This document shows, piece by piece, positions 1 through 7,798 of a DNA stretch of 64,000 nucleotides. This stretch comes from Pectobacterium wasabiae CFBP 3304 (lineage in GTDB: Bacteria > Pseudomonadota > Gammaproteobacteria > Enterobacterales > Enterobacteriaceae). The stretch lies in contig NZ_CP015750.1 in NCBI RefSeq assembly GCF_001742185.1, positions 2,976,001 through 3,040,000 of the forward strand, in the 5' to 3' direction. The notes beneath the pieces are model-generated. The model had not been told where the DNA came from. It saw nothing but the letters and a program-made list of their open reading frames with translations, and did no database searches. The position numbers were made by a program, and so were the translations under genes. Position 1 is the stretch's first letter, and each line of letters starts with the position of its first letter.

Positions 1-90
1 ACCGGATAAAAAAAGACTGGCTTCAGCTTTCCGAAAAGCTTCTTTCCTTGCCTCTGTAGAATATGAATTAGAAGAGTTATTTTTGCTCAT
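1..90 (-). CDS. Partial small protein, possibly VbhA-like antitoxin
   Basis: Only the first 30 residues are inside the window; the gene runs off the left edge. The ATG is at 88-90 and overlaps the end of the upstream membrane-protein gene by 14 bp, which suggests translational coupling. The visible peptide has an Arg/Lys-rich helix with the stretch RKEAFRKAEASLFLSG. This resembles the start of VbhA-family antitoxins, which inhibit Fic-domain AMP-transferase toxins, but the inhibitory helix motif cannot be confirmed in so short a piece. A Fic gene just left of the window would support the idea. Confidence 0.35.
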   Translation of the reverse strand, partial: MSKNNSSNSYSTEARKEAFRKAEASLFLSG

Positions 91-967
91 AAATGGAAGT
101 CCCCTTGTTGTTTATATTCGAGCTGTTTTTATCTACAAGAGTTAGTCTTAACTCCGAGAATTTTTTGCCTGAAACTTTATAACACTGACTTTCATTTTTT
201 TGAATATAAAGAACTTGGTTTTCTGAGTTACCACATGTCGTAGATATTCTTGTATCGAGAAATAAGAACTTTTCTTGGAATCTTTCAATATATTTCATTG
301 CTGTTATGCTAATAATAAAAAGAGCAACTGACACAGCAAAAAGGGATAAGCCTGAGATTAATCGATTAAAATTAAATTTCTTTCTAAAAAATAACGAACT
401 GGCTAGATTGACAATGTTATAGGGGACCATAATGATGAGTCCTATTACTATTGTTTTTTCAGCTAGATTATTCATCTGTATATAAAGTTGAGCCAAGGTT
501 CCAATATATACTGAAAGTATAGATGATATTACTATCTTTGCTGGGGATACATCTCGCAAGAATATGTATATATAGACTACAATTGCACAAATCATTGCTC
601 CTATTGGAAATGAGAGCATAAAAGCATAAGCTAATGTCGAGTAATTAAGGTTTTCTGGGTCTATTCCATAAGCAATGTTAAGCTTAAAATTCGCGATCCA
701 TAAGCATACTGAATATGTAAATCCAGTCACCCCCCATTTAACCACTGTATTATTGAAGACTTTATTTAATAAATCACGATATCCTATGTATACACTGGTT
801 AATAAAGCTATTGATGATAGAAAAACAGGGGCTGCAATGTATATGTTTTCTAGCCATAATGGGTTTTCTACAATCAAGTATCCAAAAGGTATTAAGTATA
901 TTATAGCCAAAGTTTGAGGATTATTTAATTTAAGCAAGACATCGGCTAACTTATCTTTATAATTCAT
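77..967 (-). CDS. Hypothetical multi-pass membrane protein
   Basis: No family recognised. The 296-residue protein has about seven hydrophobic segments within residues 17-225, then a polar C-terminal tail of about 70 residues containing two cysteines. The start ATG (967) has an AAGGA motif about 7 nt upstream. The gene begins only 9 bp after the stop of the upstream integrase on the same strand and its end overlaps the next gene, so integrase, membrane protein and small protein probably form one transcript. Base composition is AT-rich, as expected for transferred DNA. The placement suggests cargo of an integrated element; a toxin-antitoxin or defence role is possible but not shown by any motif. 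Confidence 0.7.
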   Translation of the reverse strand: MNYKDKLADVLLKLNNPQTLAIIYLIPFGYLIVENPLWLENIYIAAPVFLSSIALLTSVYIGYRDLLNKVFNNTVVKWGVTGFTYSVCLWIANFKLNIAYGIDPENLNYSTLAYAFMLSFPIGAMICAIVVYIYIFLRDVSPAKIVISSILSVYIGTLAQLYIQMNNLAEKTIVIGLIIMVPYNIVNLASSLFFRKKFNFNRLISGLSLFAVSVALFIISITAMKYIERFQEKFLFLDTRISTTCGNSENQVLYIQKNESQCYKVSGKKFSELRLTLVDKNSSNINNKGTSIYEQK

Positions 968-976
968 ACAACATCC

Positions 977-2050
977 TTATTTCAATTTTAACGCCAAATT
1001 TTCAGCTTTGGGGTGATAGTATCGCATTAGCATTCTTGGATCTTTATGTCCTGTAATTTTGGTTAGCTCATGCATAGGGAAAATTTCAGCAAGTCGAGAA
1101 GTTGCTTCATGTCGAAGGTCATGAAACCTTAAATTTTTAAGGAAAGATTCATTGCATAATGAGTTTGCTTTCTCGTACCTTTCTCTGGCACGTTTTACAG
1201 CTCGGTCAAAAGCTCTGGTAATCGCGTCTGCACGCATATTGAAAACCTTATCAGCAGTTTGCTCAGAATGTTCCTTAAGACTGGACAGTATCGTAATAGC
1301 TTTGGTTGATAAAGGGACATCGCGGGCATTGCCATTCTTAGTATCTGGCAGATGTGCAACTCGCCTATCAAGATCGATAAAGCGCCATCGGAGTTCTGCA
1401 ATTTCGCTACGGCGCATGGCTGTTTCTAACGCCAGAAGAACGATTGCTGGCAATACTGATGAATGTGTTGCCGCAATGATATGGTCTATCTCCGTGGTTA
1501 TTTCTTTCTTTGGCGTCACAACGGTTTTATCTGGTGACACCGGCAGCGTTTCCAGGCGTCTGGTTCTTGCATTCTTCGGCTGGGGTTTACGGATGACTTC
1601 TACAGGGTTCAGCAGGCTCTCCATGCCCCATTCTTTACGCGAAACATTGAAAACATGAGACAGTAACGCCAACCGCCTTAAAACGGTTGCAGGAGCATAG
1701 ATTTTCAACCATTCATCCCTCAGCTTGGCGACATCAGCACTCCTGATGCTGGCCATATAGTTTTTCGCCAACTGAGTGCCTTTTAGTATCCGCACCAAAG
1801 ATCGGTCTTGCACTGCCCCTTTTTTGTCGGGAACAATCTCTTTTTCATAGCGCGTTAGGGCTTCATACAATGTTGTAGATTCCGCTTCGCTGCGGCTAAG
1901 CCAAACACCTCTCGCCATTTCTGACTCGATCATTTTGGCCCAAGCTTCTGCTTCCACTTTGGTGTTAAAGGTTTTGGTTTGAGAGGGAAAACCACGTTTG
2001 CGGATTTGAGCTTCCCATTGGTAATTACCACGTTTGCGTATAGTCGCCAT
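977..2050 (-). CDS. Tyrosine recombinase / phage-type integrase
   Basis: Site-specific integrase of the lambda-Int superfamily. The start at 2050 (MATIRKRG) is preferred because the protein then begins with the typical arm-binding N-terminus (residues 1-55, RKRGNYQWEAQIRKRG); an upstream ATG at 2080 would add ten unusual residues. The catalytic domain shows the first Arg in TAMRRSEIAELRW, the HDLRHEATSRL box and the final GHKDPRMLMRYYHP with the nucleophilic Tyr. It is not of the P4 type found three more times in this window. A tRNA-Thr 3' fragment lies 89 bp upstream and is the likely attachment site of this integrase. The left element would therefore lie to the left of 2187. Confidence 0.85.
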   Translation of the reverse strand: MATIRKRGNYQWEAQIRKRGFPSQTKTFNTKVEAEAWAKMIESEMARGVWLSRSEAESTTLYEALTRYEKEIVPDKKGAVQDRSLVRILKGTQLAKNYMASIRSADVAKLRDEWLKIYAPATVLRRLALLSHVFNVSRKEWGMESLLNPVEVIRKPQPKNARTRRLETLPVSPDKTVVTPKKEITTEIDHIIAATHSSVLPAIVLLALETAMRRSEIAELRWRFIDLDRRVAHLPDTKNGNARDVPLSTKAITILSSLKEHSEQTADKVFNMRADAITRAFDRAVKRARERYEKANSLCNESFLKNLRFHDLRHEATSRLAEIFPMHELTKITGHKDPRMLMRYYHPKAENLALKLK

Positions 2051-2138
2051 TTCTGTCTGATTCCTAACGAACTGTGGCAATATTGTGGCAAAAAATTCAT
2101 TTAAATTCGATAAGTATTGATTTTACTATATCAATTTA

Positions 2139-2187
2139 CGCATTCGTAATGCGAAGGTCGTAGGTTCGACTCCTATTATCGGCACCA
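2139..2187 (+). other. 3' fragment of tRNA-Thr(CGU) (thrW-like), attachment-site remnant
   Basis: Forty-nine bases match, from memory, the 3' part of the enterobacterial thrW tRNA: anticodon stem-loop with CGT, variable loop, T arm (GGTTCGACTCC), acceptor strand and encoded CCA. The D arm and 5' acceptor strand are absent; the DNA to the left is AT-rich and unrelated. Such a 3' duplicate is the footprint left at the distal end of an island inserted into a tRNA gene. The intact thrW-like gene is not in this window. Confidence 0.8.
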
Positions 2188-2372
2188 TCCTATCTATTTT
2201 AATGTCTCCCTAAGTCTACTAAAACACCCTTATAAACCCTTCAAACCCTTATAATACGCGGTTTCACGGCCCTTATTGTCTCTGCTCGTCTACTCGCGTT
2301 CACAGAAATCTACGGTGAGTTGGGGGCATCGCTGGGGGCATATCGTGTTCGGTCTAGAGGATATGCCCCCAA
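2188..2372. promoter_or_regulatory. Integrase promoter with 12-bp-spaced repeats
   Basis: The sequence holds direct repeats TGGGGGCAT at 2321-2329 and 2333-2341 and an inverted copy ATGCCCCCA at 2363-2371, ending one base before the ATG at 2373. By analogy with P4 integrase, which binds and represses its own promoter, these are likely arm-type/operator sites. A binding protein on the inverted copy would cover the ribosome-binding region. Three short AACCCTT copies occur near 2227-2252. Confidence 0.5.
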
Positions 2373-3587
2373 ATGAAGCTCAATGCCAGACAGGTAGAGA
2401 CTGCCAAGCCCAAAGATAAACCCTACAAGTTAGCGGATGGTGGGGGCATGTATCTGGAGGTGTTCCCTAACGGCACCAAAAGCTGGCGCATGAAATACCG
2501 GATCGCAGGTAAAGAAAAACGTGTGGTGTTTGGCGTCTACCCGACCATTACCTTAGCCGATGCCAGAAGCAAAAGAGATGATGCTAAAAAGCTGTTGGTT
2601 AATGGGGTTGATCCGAGTGCGTTTAAGCAAGAAAGCAAACAAGCCCACATCGAAGAAGTGAAAAACACCTTTCAAGAAATTGCGCTCGAATGGCACTGCA
2701 TGAAAGTGAAGAAATGGTCTGCGGGGTATGCCTCAGACATTCTTGAAGCGTTCAACAAAGACGTCTTCCCGTTCATTGGTCAACGTCCTGTTGCAGACAT
2801 CAAGCCGTTGGAACTGCTAAACGTGCTTAAAAAGATGGAAGACAGGGGTGCTACCGAGAAAGCCAAAAAAGTGCGCCAACGCTGCGGCGAAGTGTTTCGC
2901 TACGCCATCGTGACAGGCAGAGCCGAGTATAACCCCGCACCAGATCTCACCAGTGTCATGCAAGGGCATGAGTCTACACATTATCCATTCCTGACCACTG
3001 AAGAGCTTCCTGCCTTTTTTAAAGCCCTTGCTGGCTACTCTGGTAGTGAATTGGTGGTGTTGGCCGCCCGACTAATGATCATTACTGGTGTTCGAACGGG
3101 TGAATTACGCGGTGCGTTATGGTCTGAAATCGATACTGATAAAGCGCTATGGGAAATTTCTGCTGAACGCATGAAAATGCGGCGTCCTCATATCGTTCCT
3201 CTATCCGTGCAGGCATTGGAAATTATTGAAAAAATCAGGGCAATGGCGGGTAATTTCCCTCTATTATTCCCTGGTCGTAATGATCCAAGTAAAACTATGA
3301 GCGAAGCCAGTATCAATCAGGTATTTAAGCGAATTGGTTATACCGGCCGCGTTACGGGGCATGGATTCCGTCATACCATGAGCACTGTTCTTCATGAACA
3401 GGGCTATAACTCCGCATGGATTGAAACCCAGCTTGCTCACGTTGATAAGAATGCTATCCGTGGCACCTACAACCATGCGCAATATCTCGATGGCAGACGT
3501 GAGATGCTGCAATGGTATGCCGACTATATGGCAAACCTTGAGAAAGGCGGCAATGTGGTGCATGGGACGTTTAATCGGCGTGGGTAA
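2373..3587 (+). CDS. P4-type tyrosine integrase (thrW-fragment side)
   Basis: A 404-residue integrase of the P4 family that inserts elements at the 3' ends of tRNA genes. The N-terminal DUF4102 arm-binding domain (residues 1-90, YKLADGGGMYLEVFPNGTKSW) is followed by a core-binding domain and a catalytic domain with ITGVRTGELRGALW (Arg), HGFRHTMSTVL and HVDKNAIRGTYNHAQY (His and nucleophilic Tyr). The gene starts 185 bp after the tRNA-Thr fragment and points away from it, the usual layout for P4-type islands. It converges on the next integrase at 3714 with only 126 bp between. No remaining body of its own element can be identified, so it may be the residue of a collapsed island. Confidence 0.9.
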   Translation: MKLNARQVETAKPKDKPYKLADGGGMYLEVFPNGTKSWRMKYRIAGKEKRVVFGVYPTITLADARSKRDDAKKLLVNGVDPSAFKQESKQAHIEEVKNTFQEIALEWHCMKVKKWSAGYASDILEAFNKDVFPFIGQRPVADIKPLELLNVLKKMEDRGATEKAKKVRQRCGEVFRYAIVTGRAEYNPAPDLTSVMQGHESTHYPFLTTEELPAFFKALAGYSGSELVVLAARLMIITGVRTGELRGALWSEIDTDKALWEISAERMKMRRPHIVPLSVQALEIIEKIRAMAGNFPLLFPGRNDPSKTMSEASINQVFKRIGYTGRVTGHGFRHTMSTVLHEQGYNSAWIETQLAHVDKNAIRGTYNHAQYLDGRREMLQWYADYMANLEKGGNVVHGTFNRRG

Positions 3588-3654
3588 GCCAGTGATCTTG
3601 GTGCGTAAGAAACGGTTGGCAGAATGCCCGAATGGTTTTACGACATACGACAAC

Positions 3655-3697
3655 GCTCCTGACGGGTTTTCTATCACATAGAAAGTCCGTCAGGAGC
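3655..3697. terminator. Long hairpin between convergent integrases
   Basis: GCTCCTGACGG (3655-3665) pairs perfectly with 3687-3697, and an inner stem (TTTCTA/TAGAAA) extends the palindrome around the loop. It lies 17 bp past the stop of the 3714-4973 integrase and could terminate both convergent genes. The loop strand TTTTCTATCA (3667-3676) is also found in the hairpin downstream of the related integrase at 13000-13030. Confidence 0.6.
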
Positions 3698-3713
3698 CAA
3701 CAAGCGCAGCGCG

Positions 3714-4973
3714 TTAGCCAGCCGTATAACTTCGCGCATAAATATACGGTGCGACATATCCTTCACGGTTGACGTCCAGATAATCCGACCACCATTGCAT
3801 CATTTCGATTCTGGCTTCCAGATGCTCCGCTTTATGCACATAAGCCGCCCGCACGCCGTTGCGTTCTTTGTGGCTCATCTGTCGCTCAATGGCATCCTTT
3901 GACCAGCGCCCGGACTCGTTCAGGGCGCTACAAGCCATAGTTCTGAAACCATGCCCACAGATTTCGGTTTTGGTGTCATAGCCAATTACGCGCAATGCTT
4001 TGTTGATGGTGTTTTCACTCATCGGCTTGTTCAGAGTATGTGCGCCCGGAAAAACGAAGACCGATTCGCCGGAAAGCGCCTGAATCTGTTTCAGCAGGGC
4101 GACTGCCTGCCGTGACAGCGGCACCAGATGTTCATCCTTCATCTTGGCTCCGCGTTCTGAGAACCTCACGCCGTTTACCGCTTCTCGCTGGGCGGGTACG
4201 CTCCAGATATGTGCTTTCAGATTGAATTCATTCCAGCGGGCAAAACGCAGCTCACTGGAGCGCAGAAAAACATGCAGATTCAGCTCCAGCGCCAGACGGG
4301 TGAGCATCCGGCCTTTGTAGTTTTCCATCTTCGCCAGCAGTTCAGGCAGGCGTTTTAGCGGCAGGGCGGGGTGATGTTGGGTCACCACCGGGGTCACGAC
4401 ACCGTCCAGATCGTAAGCCGGATTGTATTTGATGACGCCCTGTTGTACGGCGTGGCGCATGATTTTGGTTAGATGCTGGCGTACCCGTCCGGCGACGTCA
4501 TGCACGCCTTTGTCGTCAATCGCCTTAACCAACTGCGCCAGATGGCGGGTTTCAACCTGCGCGATATCCATCGCACCAATGGTGGGGAAAACGTAGCGTT
4601 TCAGGCAGATGAGAATTTTATCGGCGTGGGCGTCCGACCAGAGCTTAAGGCAACTGCTGTGCCATGCAGTGGCGACATACTGAAAGGTGCGGGATTCATC
4701 AACGGCGGGGTTGTTCGTTTTGCGAAGTTGGGAAGGGCTGATGCCGGATGCCAATAGCTTACGCGCCGCATCGCGTTTTTCACGGGCTTCCGCCAGCGTA
4801 GTCTGAGGATAGGGACCAAAGGCCAGACGGTTTTCTTTACCGCCGAGGCGATAGCGGAAATACCATAACTTAGCGCCGCTGGTAGATACCGTGAGGTACA
4901 GGCCTTGCGAATCAGTGAGCTTATAAGATTTTGCGAGAGGTTTCGCAGATCGGACTTTGCTGTCAGTTAACAT
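3714..4973 (-). CDS. P4-type tyrosine integrase (tRNA-Phe fragment side)
   Basis: P4-family integrase. The start at 4973 (MLTDSKVRSAKP) is preferred over 4994 because it matches the family N-terminus, and because the inverted operator copy TGAGGGTCA (4975-4983) would otherwise lie inside the gene. It has a DUF4102 N-terminus (YKLTDSQGLYLTVS), then catalytic motifs FLRSSELRFARW, HGFRTMACSAL and QMSHKERNGVRAAYVH. It is closely similar in plan to the integrase at 13047-14327, so both probably target tRNA-Phe. It starts 162 bp from the truncated tRNA-Phe 3' end (5135-5157) and points away from it, so its element extends left. Confidence 0.9.
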   Translation of the reverse strand: MLTDSKVRSAKPLAKSYKLTDSQGLYLTVSTSGAKLWYFRYRLGGKENRLAFGPYPQTTLAEAREKRDAARKLLASGISPSQLRKTNNPAVDESRTFQYVATAWHSSCLKLWSDAHADKILICLKRYVFPTIGAMDIAQVETRHLAQLVKAIDDKGVHDVAGRVRQHLTKIMRHAVQQGVIKYNPAYDLDGVVTPVVTQHHPALPLKRLPELLAKMENYKGRMLTRLALELNLHVFLRSSELRFARWNEFNLKAHIWSVPAQREAVNGVRFSERGAKMKDEHLVPLSRQAVALLKQIQALSGESVFVFPGAHTLNKPMSENTINKALRVIGYDTKTEICGHGFRTMACSALNESGRWSKDAIERQMSHKERNGVRAAYVHKAEHLEARIEMMQWWSDYLDVNREGYVAPYIYARSYTAG

Positions 4974-4974
4974 A

Positions 4975-5025
4975 TGAGGGTCACTCCCGTTCATCGAACT
5001 GAATGACCCACAATCTGACCCACAA
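4975..5025 (-). promoter_or_regulatory. Integrase arm-type/operator repeats
   Basis: TGACCCACAA occurs at 5004-5013 and 5016-5025 (12-bp period). An inverted near-copy TGAGGGTCA lies at 4975-4983, next to the integrase ATG. The layout matches the repeats upstream of the other two P4-type integrases, but the repeat unit is different. TCATCGAACTGA at 4991-5002 recurs at 14362-14373 upstream of the related integrase. Confidence 0.5.
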
Positions 5026-5134
5026 ATTCCCCGATACGAAGGGATAAATCAAAACGCATCGGAAAAGATTTTCACGCCAACTTATTGAATCGCAACAACA
5101 TAGGGATTGATAAGGAGGCATAAAAAAGGAAAGG

Positions 5135-5157
5135 TGGTGCCGGACTCGGAATCGAAC
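5135..5157 (-). other. Partial tRNA-Phe 3' end, direct repeat (left att)
   Basis: Twenty-three bases copy the 3' end of the tRNA-Phe at 14511-14586, including the CCA, acceptor strand and part of the T arm, with one C missing in the acceptor run. Together the two copies bound a 9.4-kb AT-rich element. The missing base suggests this site is older, or belonged to the leftward element of the 3714-4973 integrase. Confidence 0.8.
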
Positions 5158-5532
5158 ATCACCATACCTCATTGATTTTTATAGACAAGAATTGTATATG
5201 ATATTTTTTACCAGCTTATTTTTACCAACAAATCATAACGTATGTCAATTTAAATCAATGATTTACTTAGCACCTCTGCAGTAGACACGGTTAGACGGTA
5301 AGTGCGAAAAGCAGTAGAGATCTACTCGCTTGTATACCATTTTTATACACTAGAATATAAAAGCACTTTTTGCTAAAAATAATAACTATATGTTTTTTAA
5401 TAATATTTTATGTGTGTTTGTGGATTGTATCTTAACTTTTATATTAAGGCTATATTTTTTTAAATTTACTTATTGATTATTACTCTCAAAATATAAGATA
5501 ATAGCATCTCCAAAATAATAGAGAGGAATTAT
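5158..5532. promoter_or_regulatory. Left end of the mobilizable element, integrase arm sites
   Basis: No gene is seen. TTTACCAGC (5207-5215) and TTTACCAAC (5221-5229) match the TTTACCAAC repeats beside the integrase start at the other end of the element (14349-14395), so they are probably distal arm sites of that integrase. The rest is AT-rich and would hold the alpA promoter; GAGAGGAAT just before 5533 is its ribosome-binding site. Confidence 0.5.
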
Positions 5533-5733
5533 ATGAAAGAAACAAAAAGACTTATTAGGTTAAAAGAGGTGATCGATAAAACTGGCTATTGCAGGGCATG
5601 GATCTACAGACTAATTAAAAATAACAGTTTCCCCGCTCCGGTAAAAATTGGTGAGAGATCTATTGCTTTCGTCGAAAGCGAAGTTGATCAATGGATCGAT
5701 AGCAAAATCTTAAATTCACGTAAAGCCGCCTAA
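5533..5733 (+). CDS. alpA: AlpA-family regulator (excisionase-like)
   Basis: A 66-residue protein with the MerR-like winged helix of AlpA/Vis/Torf proteins: RLKEVIDKTGYCRAWIYRL then FPAPVKIGERSIAFVESEVDQWI. Family members such as P4 Vis and E. coli AlpA regulate integrase genes or act as excision factors. It is the first gene inside the left end of the element and points inward. A GAGAGGAAT ribosome-binding site precedes the ATG. A role in excision of this element is inferred from family and position. Confidence 0.85.
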   Translation: MKETKRLIRLKEVIDKTGYCRAWIYRLIKNNSFPAPVKIGERSIAFVESEVDQWIDSKILNSRKAA

Positions 5734-5837
5734 AATCATTATTAGCTATTTTATTTATACTTAATAAATTTGTTTTTGAAGTATAAAAATTCAAAAATAG
5801 AGCGAAAGCTAAATATGAAAAACACAAGCAATTAAAA

Positions 5838-5867
5838 TAATACAAACCACCACTGTGGCTTGTATTA
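5838..5867. terminator. Bidirectional terminator-like hairpin
   Basis: TAATACAA and CCAC (5838-5850) pair with GTGG and TTGTATTA (5855-5867) around a CACT loop, with A/T runs on both sides. It lies between alpA (plus) and the repB-like gene (minus), which converge here. Confidence 0.5.
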
Positions 5868-6128
5868 TTACTGTTGTTTATGTAATAAATACCTCCTGTA
5901 ATATGCGATAGCACTGTTTTGAGTTGTATTCATTATTTCTGCAATTTTTTTCCATTTTAATCCCGACTCTCTTAAGCTAAAAGCGAGATTTCGTTTCTCT
6001 TCGGCCTCTTTTTCGTATTCTTCACGAGGTAAAGAAATGTATCTTTTTACTGTCGAAACCGATACGAAAAATTTTTTTGCCATCTCTTTTTGTGTTATTG
6101 GCCTTTTAATCCTCTTCTTTACTATCAT
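5868..6128 (-). CDS. repB: RepB-family replication regulatory protein
   Basis: An 86-residue basic protein with two helix-turn-helix-like stretches: QKEMAKKFFVSVSTVKRYIS and ESGLKWKKIAEIMNTTQNSAIAYY. The size and pattern match the small RepB proteins encoded next to RepA on ColE2-type plasmids. A strong GGAGGAG ribosome-binding site lies just before the ATG. It begins 19 bp after the repA stop on the same strand, so the two form a replication operon. RepB proteins are thought to modulate RepA activity or copy number; a direct role here is inferred. Confidence 0.75.
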   Translation of the reverse strand: MIVKKRIKRPITQKEMAKKFFVSVSTVKRYISLPREEYEKEAEEKRNLAFSLRESGLKWKKIAEIMNTTQNSAIAYYRRYLLHKQQ

Positions 6129-6147
6129 AACTCCTCCAAAAATTTAA

Positions 6148-6975
6148 TTAGTTCTTTTGTTTTTCTTGGTGCTGTGTTTTCCTTGCCCGAGCAGACTGTA
6201 TTTCAGAAAATCGACCTTGGGAAAAATTTTGCCATGTCCATTTGCAAATACTTTTGCAAATTTGGCTCACTTCACTATGCGATAACAGATCGTTAACATT
6301 ACAATGGTTATTCAACATTATCGCGCGAGAAAGCATATGCTCATAAAAATCAAGGTATTTTTTGTTCGCTTTATATTTTAAAACATCTTTGTAAGATATA
6401 ACCCTTAAATCTTCAAATAAATTAACATTACGGCCTAAGCCATATACTGGACTTGTTTTGGTATTTTTAGTGATTATAGTATCAGGCACAAAATCTGCTA
6501 AATAATCTAAATTATATGCTGGTATATTTGTCCAGGTAGTTCGCCATTCATTTATATTGGTAGGGTTTTTTATTAAAATATCTGCATAGGCTCTGTCCGC
6601 ATCCAGTCTTTCCGTGAAACCTCGCTGAACAATTGAGGCTAATCGCAACGGCTTCATTCTTGCTGAGTCAGCCTTCAGGACAGGGTTTTTTAAGGCATAG
6701 AGTAGGTGTGCGTGACCGTTTTTTGTATTTTGAATTATTATATTAGGTTTAGGTAAATTTGCTAAATCCCAAGCAATGGCTCCATTTTTATGGTCTACAT
6801 CGAAAACCAGACCATTTATAAAGGACTTATTATTAAAAGCAATGTATTTTTTTAATAGTGCTTTATCTTTGAGTGCTTTGTAAACACCATTATTAAAATT
6901 ATCGCAGCACAAGGCGTATTTTTGGATTTTATTTTCAAATTTTTCTTTATTATATATATCTTGTTTTAATAGCAT
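6148..6975 (-). CDS. repA: ColE2-type replication initiator/primase RepA
   Basis: A 275-residue replicase-family protein. ColE2 Rep proteins bind the plasmid origin and synthesise a unique primer. The diagnostic region is residues 50-90 (GLVFDVDHKNGAIAWDLANL, then NGHAHLLYAL), the replicase/archaeo-eukaryotic-primase-like core; the DVDH acidic motif is intact. The basic C-terminus (residues 200-275) would bind the origin. Start ATG 6975 has AAGGA 8 nt upstream. The frame is undisturbed and the length is near the ColE2 norm of about 300. Its presence between tRNA att sites shows that the element derives from, or can exist as, a small plasmid. An origin core was not identified by eye. Confidence 0.85.
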   Translation of the reverse strand: MLLKQDIYNKEKFENKIQKYALCCDNFNNGVYKALKDKALLKKYIAFNNKSFINGLVFDVDHKNGAIAWDLANLPKPNIIIQNTKNGHAHLLYALKNPVLKADSARMKPLRLASIVQRGFTERLDADRAYADILIKNPTNINEWRTTWTNIPAYNLDYLADFVPDTIITKNTKTSPVYGLGRNVNLFEDLRVISYKDVLKYKANKKYLDFYEHMLSRAIMLNNHCNVNDLLSHSEVSQICKSICKWTWQNFSQGRFSEIQSARARKTQHQEKQKN

Positions 6976-7600
6976 TTTAAATTTCCTTTTGGTAATTACT
7001 CCTTTGATAGTTAGTAAAATTTTTCAAATATGAGTCTTGTTGTTTTTTTATTTTTAATAATGCATTTAAAAATATTGTCAAGTGGCCCATAAGCCATTTC
7101 AGATATTAATGTTTTATTTGGTCTTATTTTTATAAAGCAAAGCAATATATTTATTTTAATTATGTTGTTTGTTGGTTTGTTAATTAATTTTATATTTATA
7201 AATTTAAATTAAAAAACAATATGGAAATAGAGATAACTGATAGGTTTTATATGGTTTTTTATAATTGTTTTATAAGTTAGTAAGGTATGATTTTGGAAGT
7301 GATCTGAAAATCATTAATGGAAATAATACCTAATGTTTTTTGAGAATTTTTTTTAAATTTAATTTTTATTAAACGGGATCTGATTTTTCTAATGTAAAAA
7401 TTATTTTAATCTTCTTAACAGGTGGAAAGCTCACTTTTTTTCCTTCCACCTTTCCTAGTGTGTGGGCGTTCCAGCCGTCAAGTGGAGCATCGCTTCGCTC
7501 CAACTTCAAAACCAAAACAAAAAAACCGGAACAAGTTCCCCCTTTACCCTTACGGGCGCTACCGCCCATTTGACAATTTTAAAAAATGACTTATTTGGTG
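6976..7600. promoter_or_regulatory. repA leader and AT-rich noncoding region
   Basis: On the minus strand TTGACA (7076-7081), a 17-bp spacer and ATTAAA (7053-7058) form a likely repA promoter. It leaves a 5' leader of about 75 nt that could carry antisense-RNA control, as in ColE2. The stretch 7100-7380 is about 80% A/T with no supported gene. A hairpin AGGTGGAA...TTCCACCT lies at 7420-7452 and a smaller GGAGC...GCTCC hairpin at about 7483-7501. Confidence 0.4.
7415..7470. repeat. Hairpin repeat module, copy 1
   Basis: Begins TTAACAGGTGGAAAGCTC, folds through TTCCACCT, then continues CTAGTGTGT. The same order of motifs recurs at 7799-7858 with compensating changes in the stem, so the structure is conserved and not only the sequence. 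Function unknown; it flanks a small ORF. Confidence 0.6.
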
Positions 7601-7622
7601 GGTATACCCAATAAAAAAAGGA
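7570..7622 (+). promoter_or_regulatory. Promoter-operator with GGGTATACCC palindrome
   Basis: TTGACA at 7570-7575 is followed after 26 nt by TATACCCAATAAAAAAAGGA (7603-7622). The perfect palindrome GGGTATACCC is at 7601-7610 and the AAGGAG ribosome-binding site of the next small gene overlaps the end of the block. The same 21-bp block, at the same 26-nt distance from TTGACA, stands on the opposite strand at 8913-8933. The two are probably controlled by the same regulator. Confidence 0.5.
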
Positions 7623-7630
7623 GAATTACT

Positions 7631-7765
7631 ATGTTTAGTTTTGCGATAGCGGCGGGAATATTATGTTTTATTGTTTATTTGTTAGAAATGGCATTTAAAA
7701 GCGTAGCAAGTGGAATAAGTAGCAGTATTAAAAAATACGGCCAAGACGGGGATGAAAACCAATAA
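7631..7765 (+). CDS. Small hydrophobic protein (44 aa)
   Basis: Unrecognised short gene. It starts with ATG 9 nt after AAGGAG and encodes one N-terminal membrane helix (residues 2-20, FSFAIAAGILCFIVYLLEM) followed by a polar tail ending GQDGDENQ. The promoter-operator block upstream is shared with the mobilization-side genes on the other strand, which supports it being expressed. Role unknown; small single-helix proteins of mobilizable plasmids are sometimes entry-exclusion or lysis-type proteins, but no motif decides this. Confidence 0.55.
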   Translation: MFSFAIAAGILCFIVYLLEMAFKSVASGISSSIKKYGQDGDENQ

Positions 7766-7772
7766 ACCAAAA

Positions 7773-7796
7773 CCCCAACCCCCAACCCCCAACCCC
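7773..7796 (-). other. G-quadruplex-forming motif
   Basis: On the minus strand four runs of 4-5 G are separated by TT (the plus strand reads CCCC, CCCCC, CCCCC, CCCC separated by AA). This satisfies the intramolecular G-quadruplex consensus with very short loops. It sits right after the small ORF and before the second hairpin module. Confidence 0.7.
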
Positions 7797-7798
7797 GC

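Noticed and set aside
2139..2187. A functional tRNA-Thr gene
   Set aside because: The D arm and 5' acceptor strand are absent from the preceding sequence.
5135..5157. A second functional tRNA-Phe gene
   Set aside because: Only the 3' end is present and one acceptor base is missing; it cannot fold as a tRNA.
7369..7569. 66-aa minus-strand ORF
   Set aside because: It lies across a hairpin repeat module, has no ribosome-binding site and no domain. Its counterpart in module copy 2 is not open.
7771..7797. Telomere-like tandem repeat
   Set aside because: Only four C-runs with irregular length; a G-quadruplex motif describes it better.
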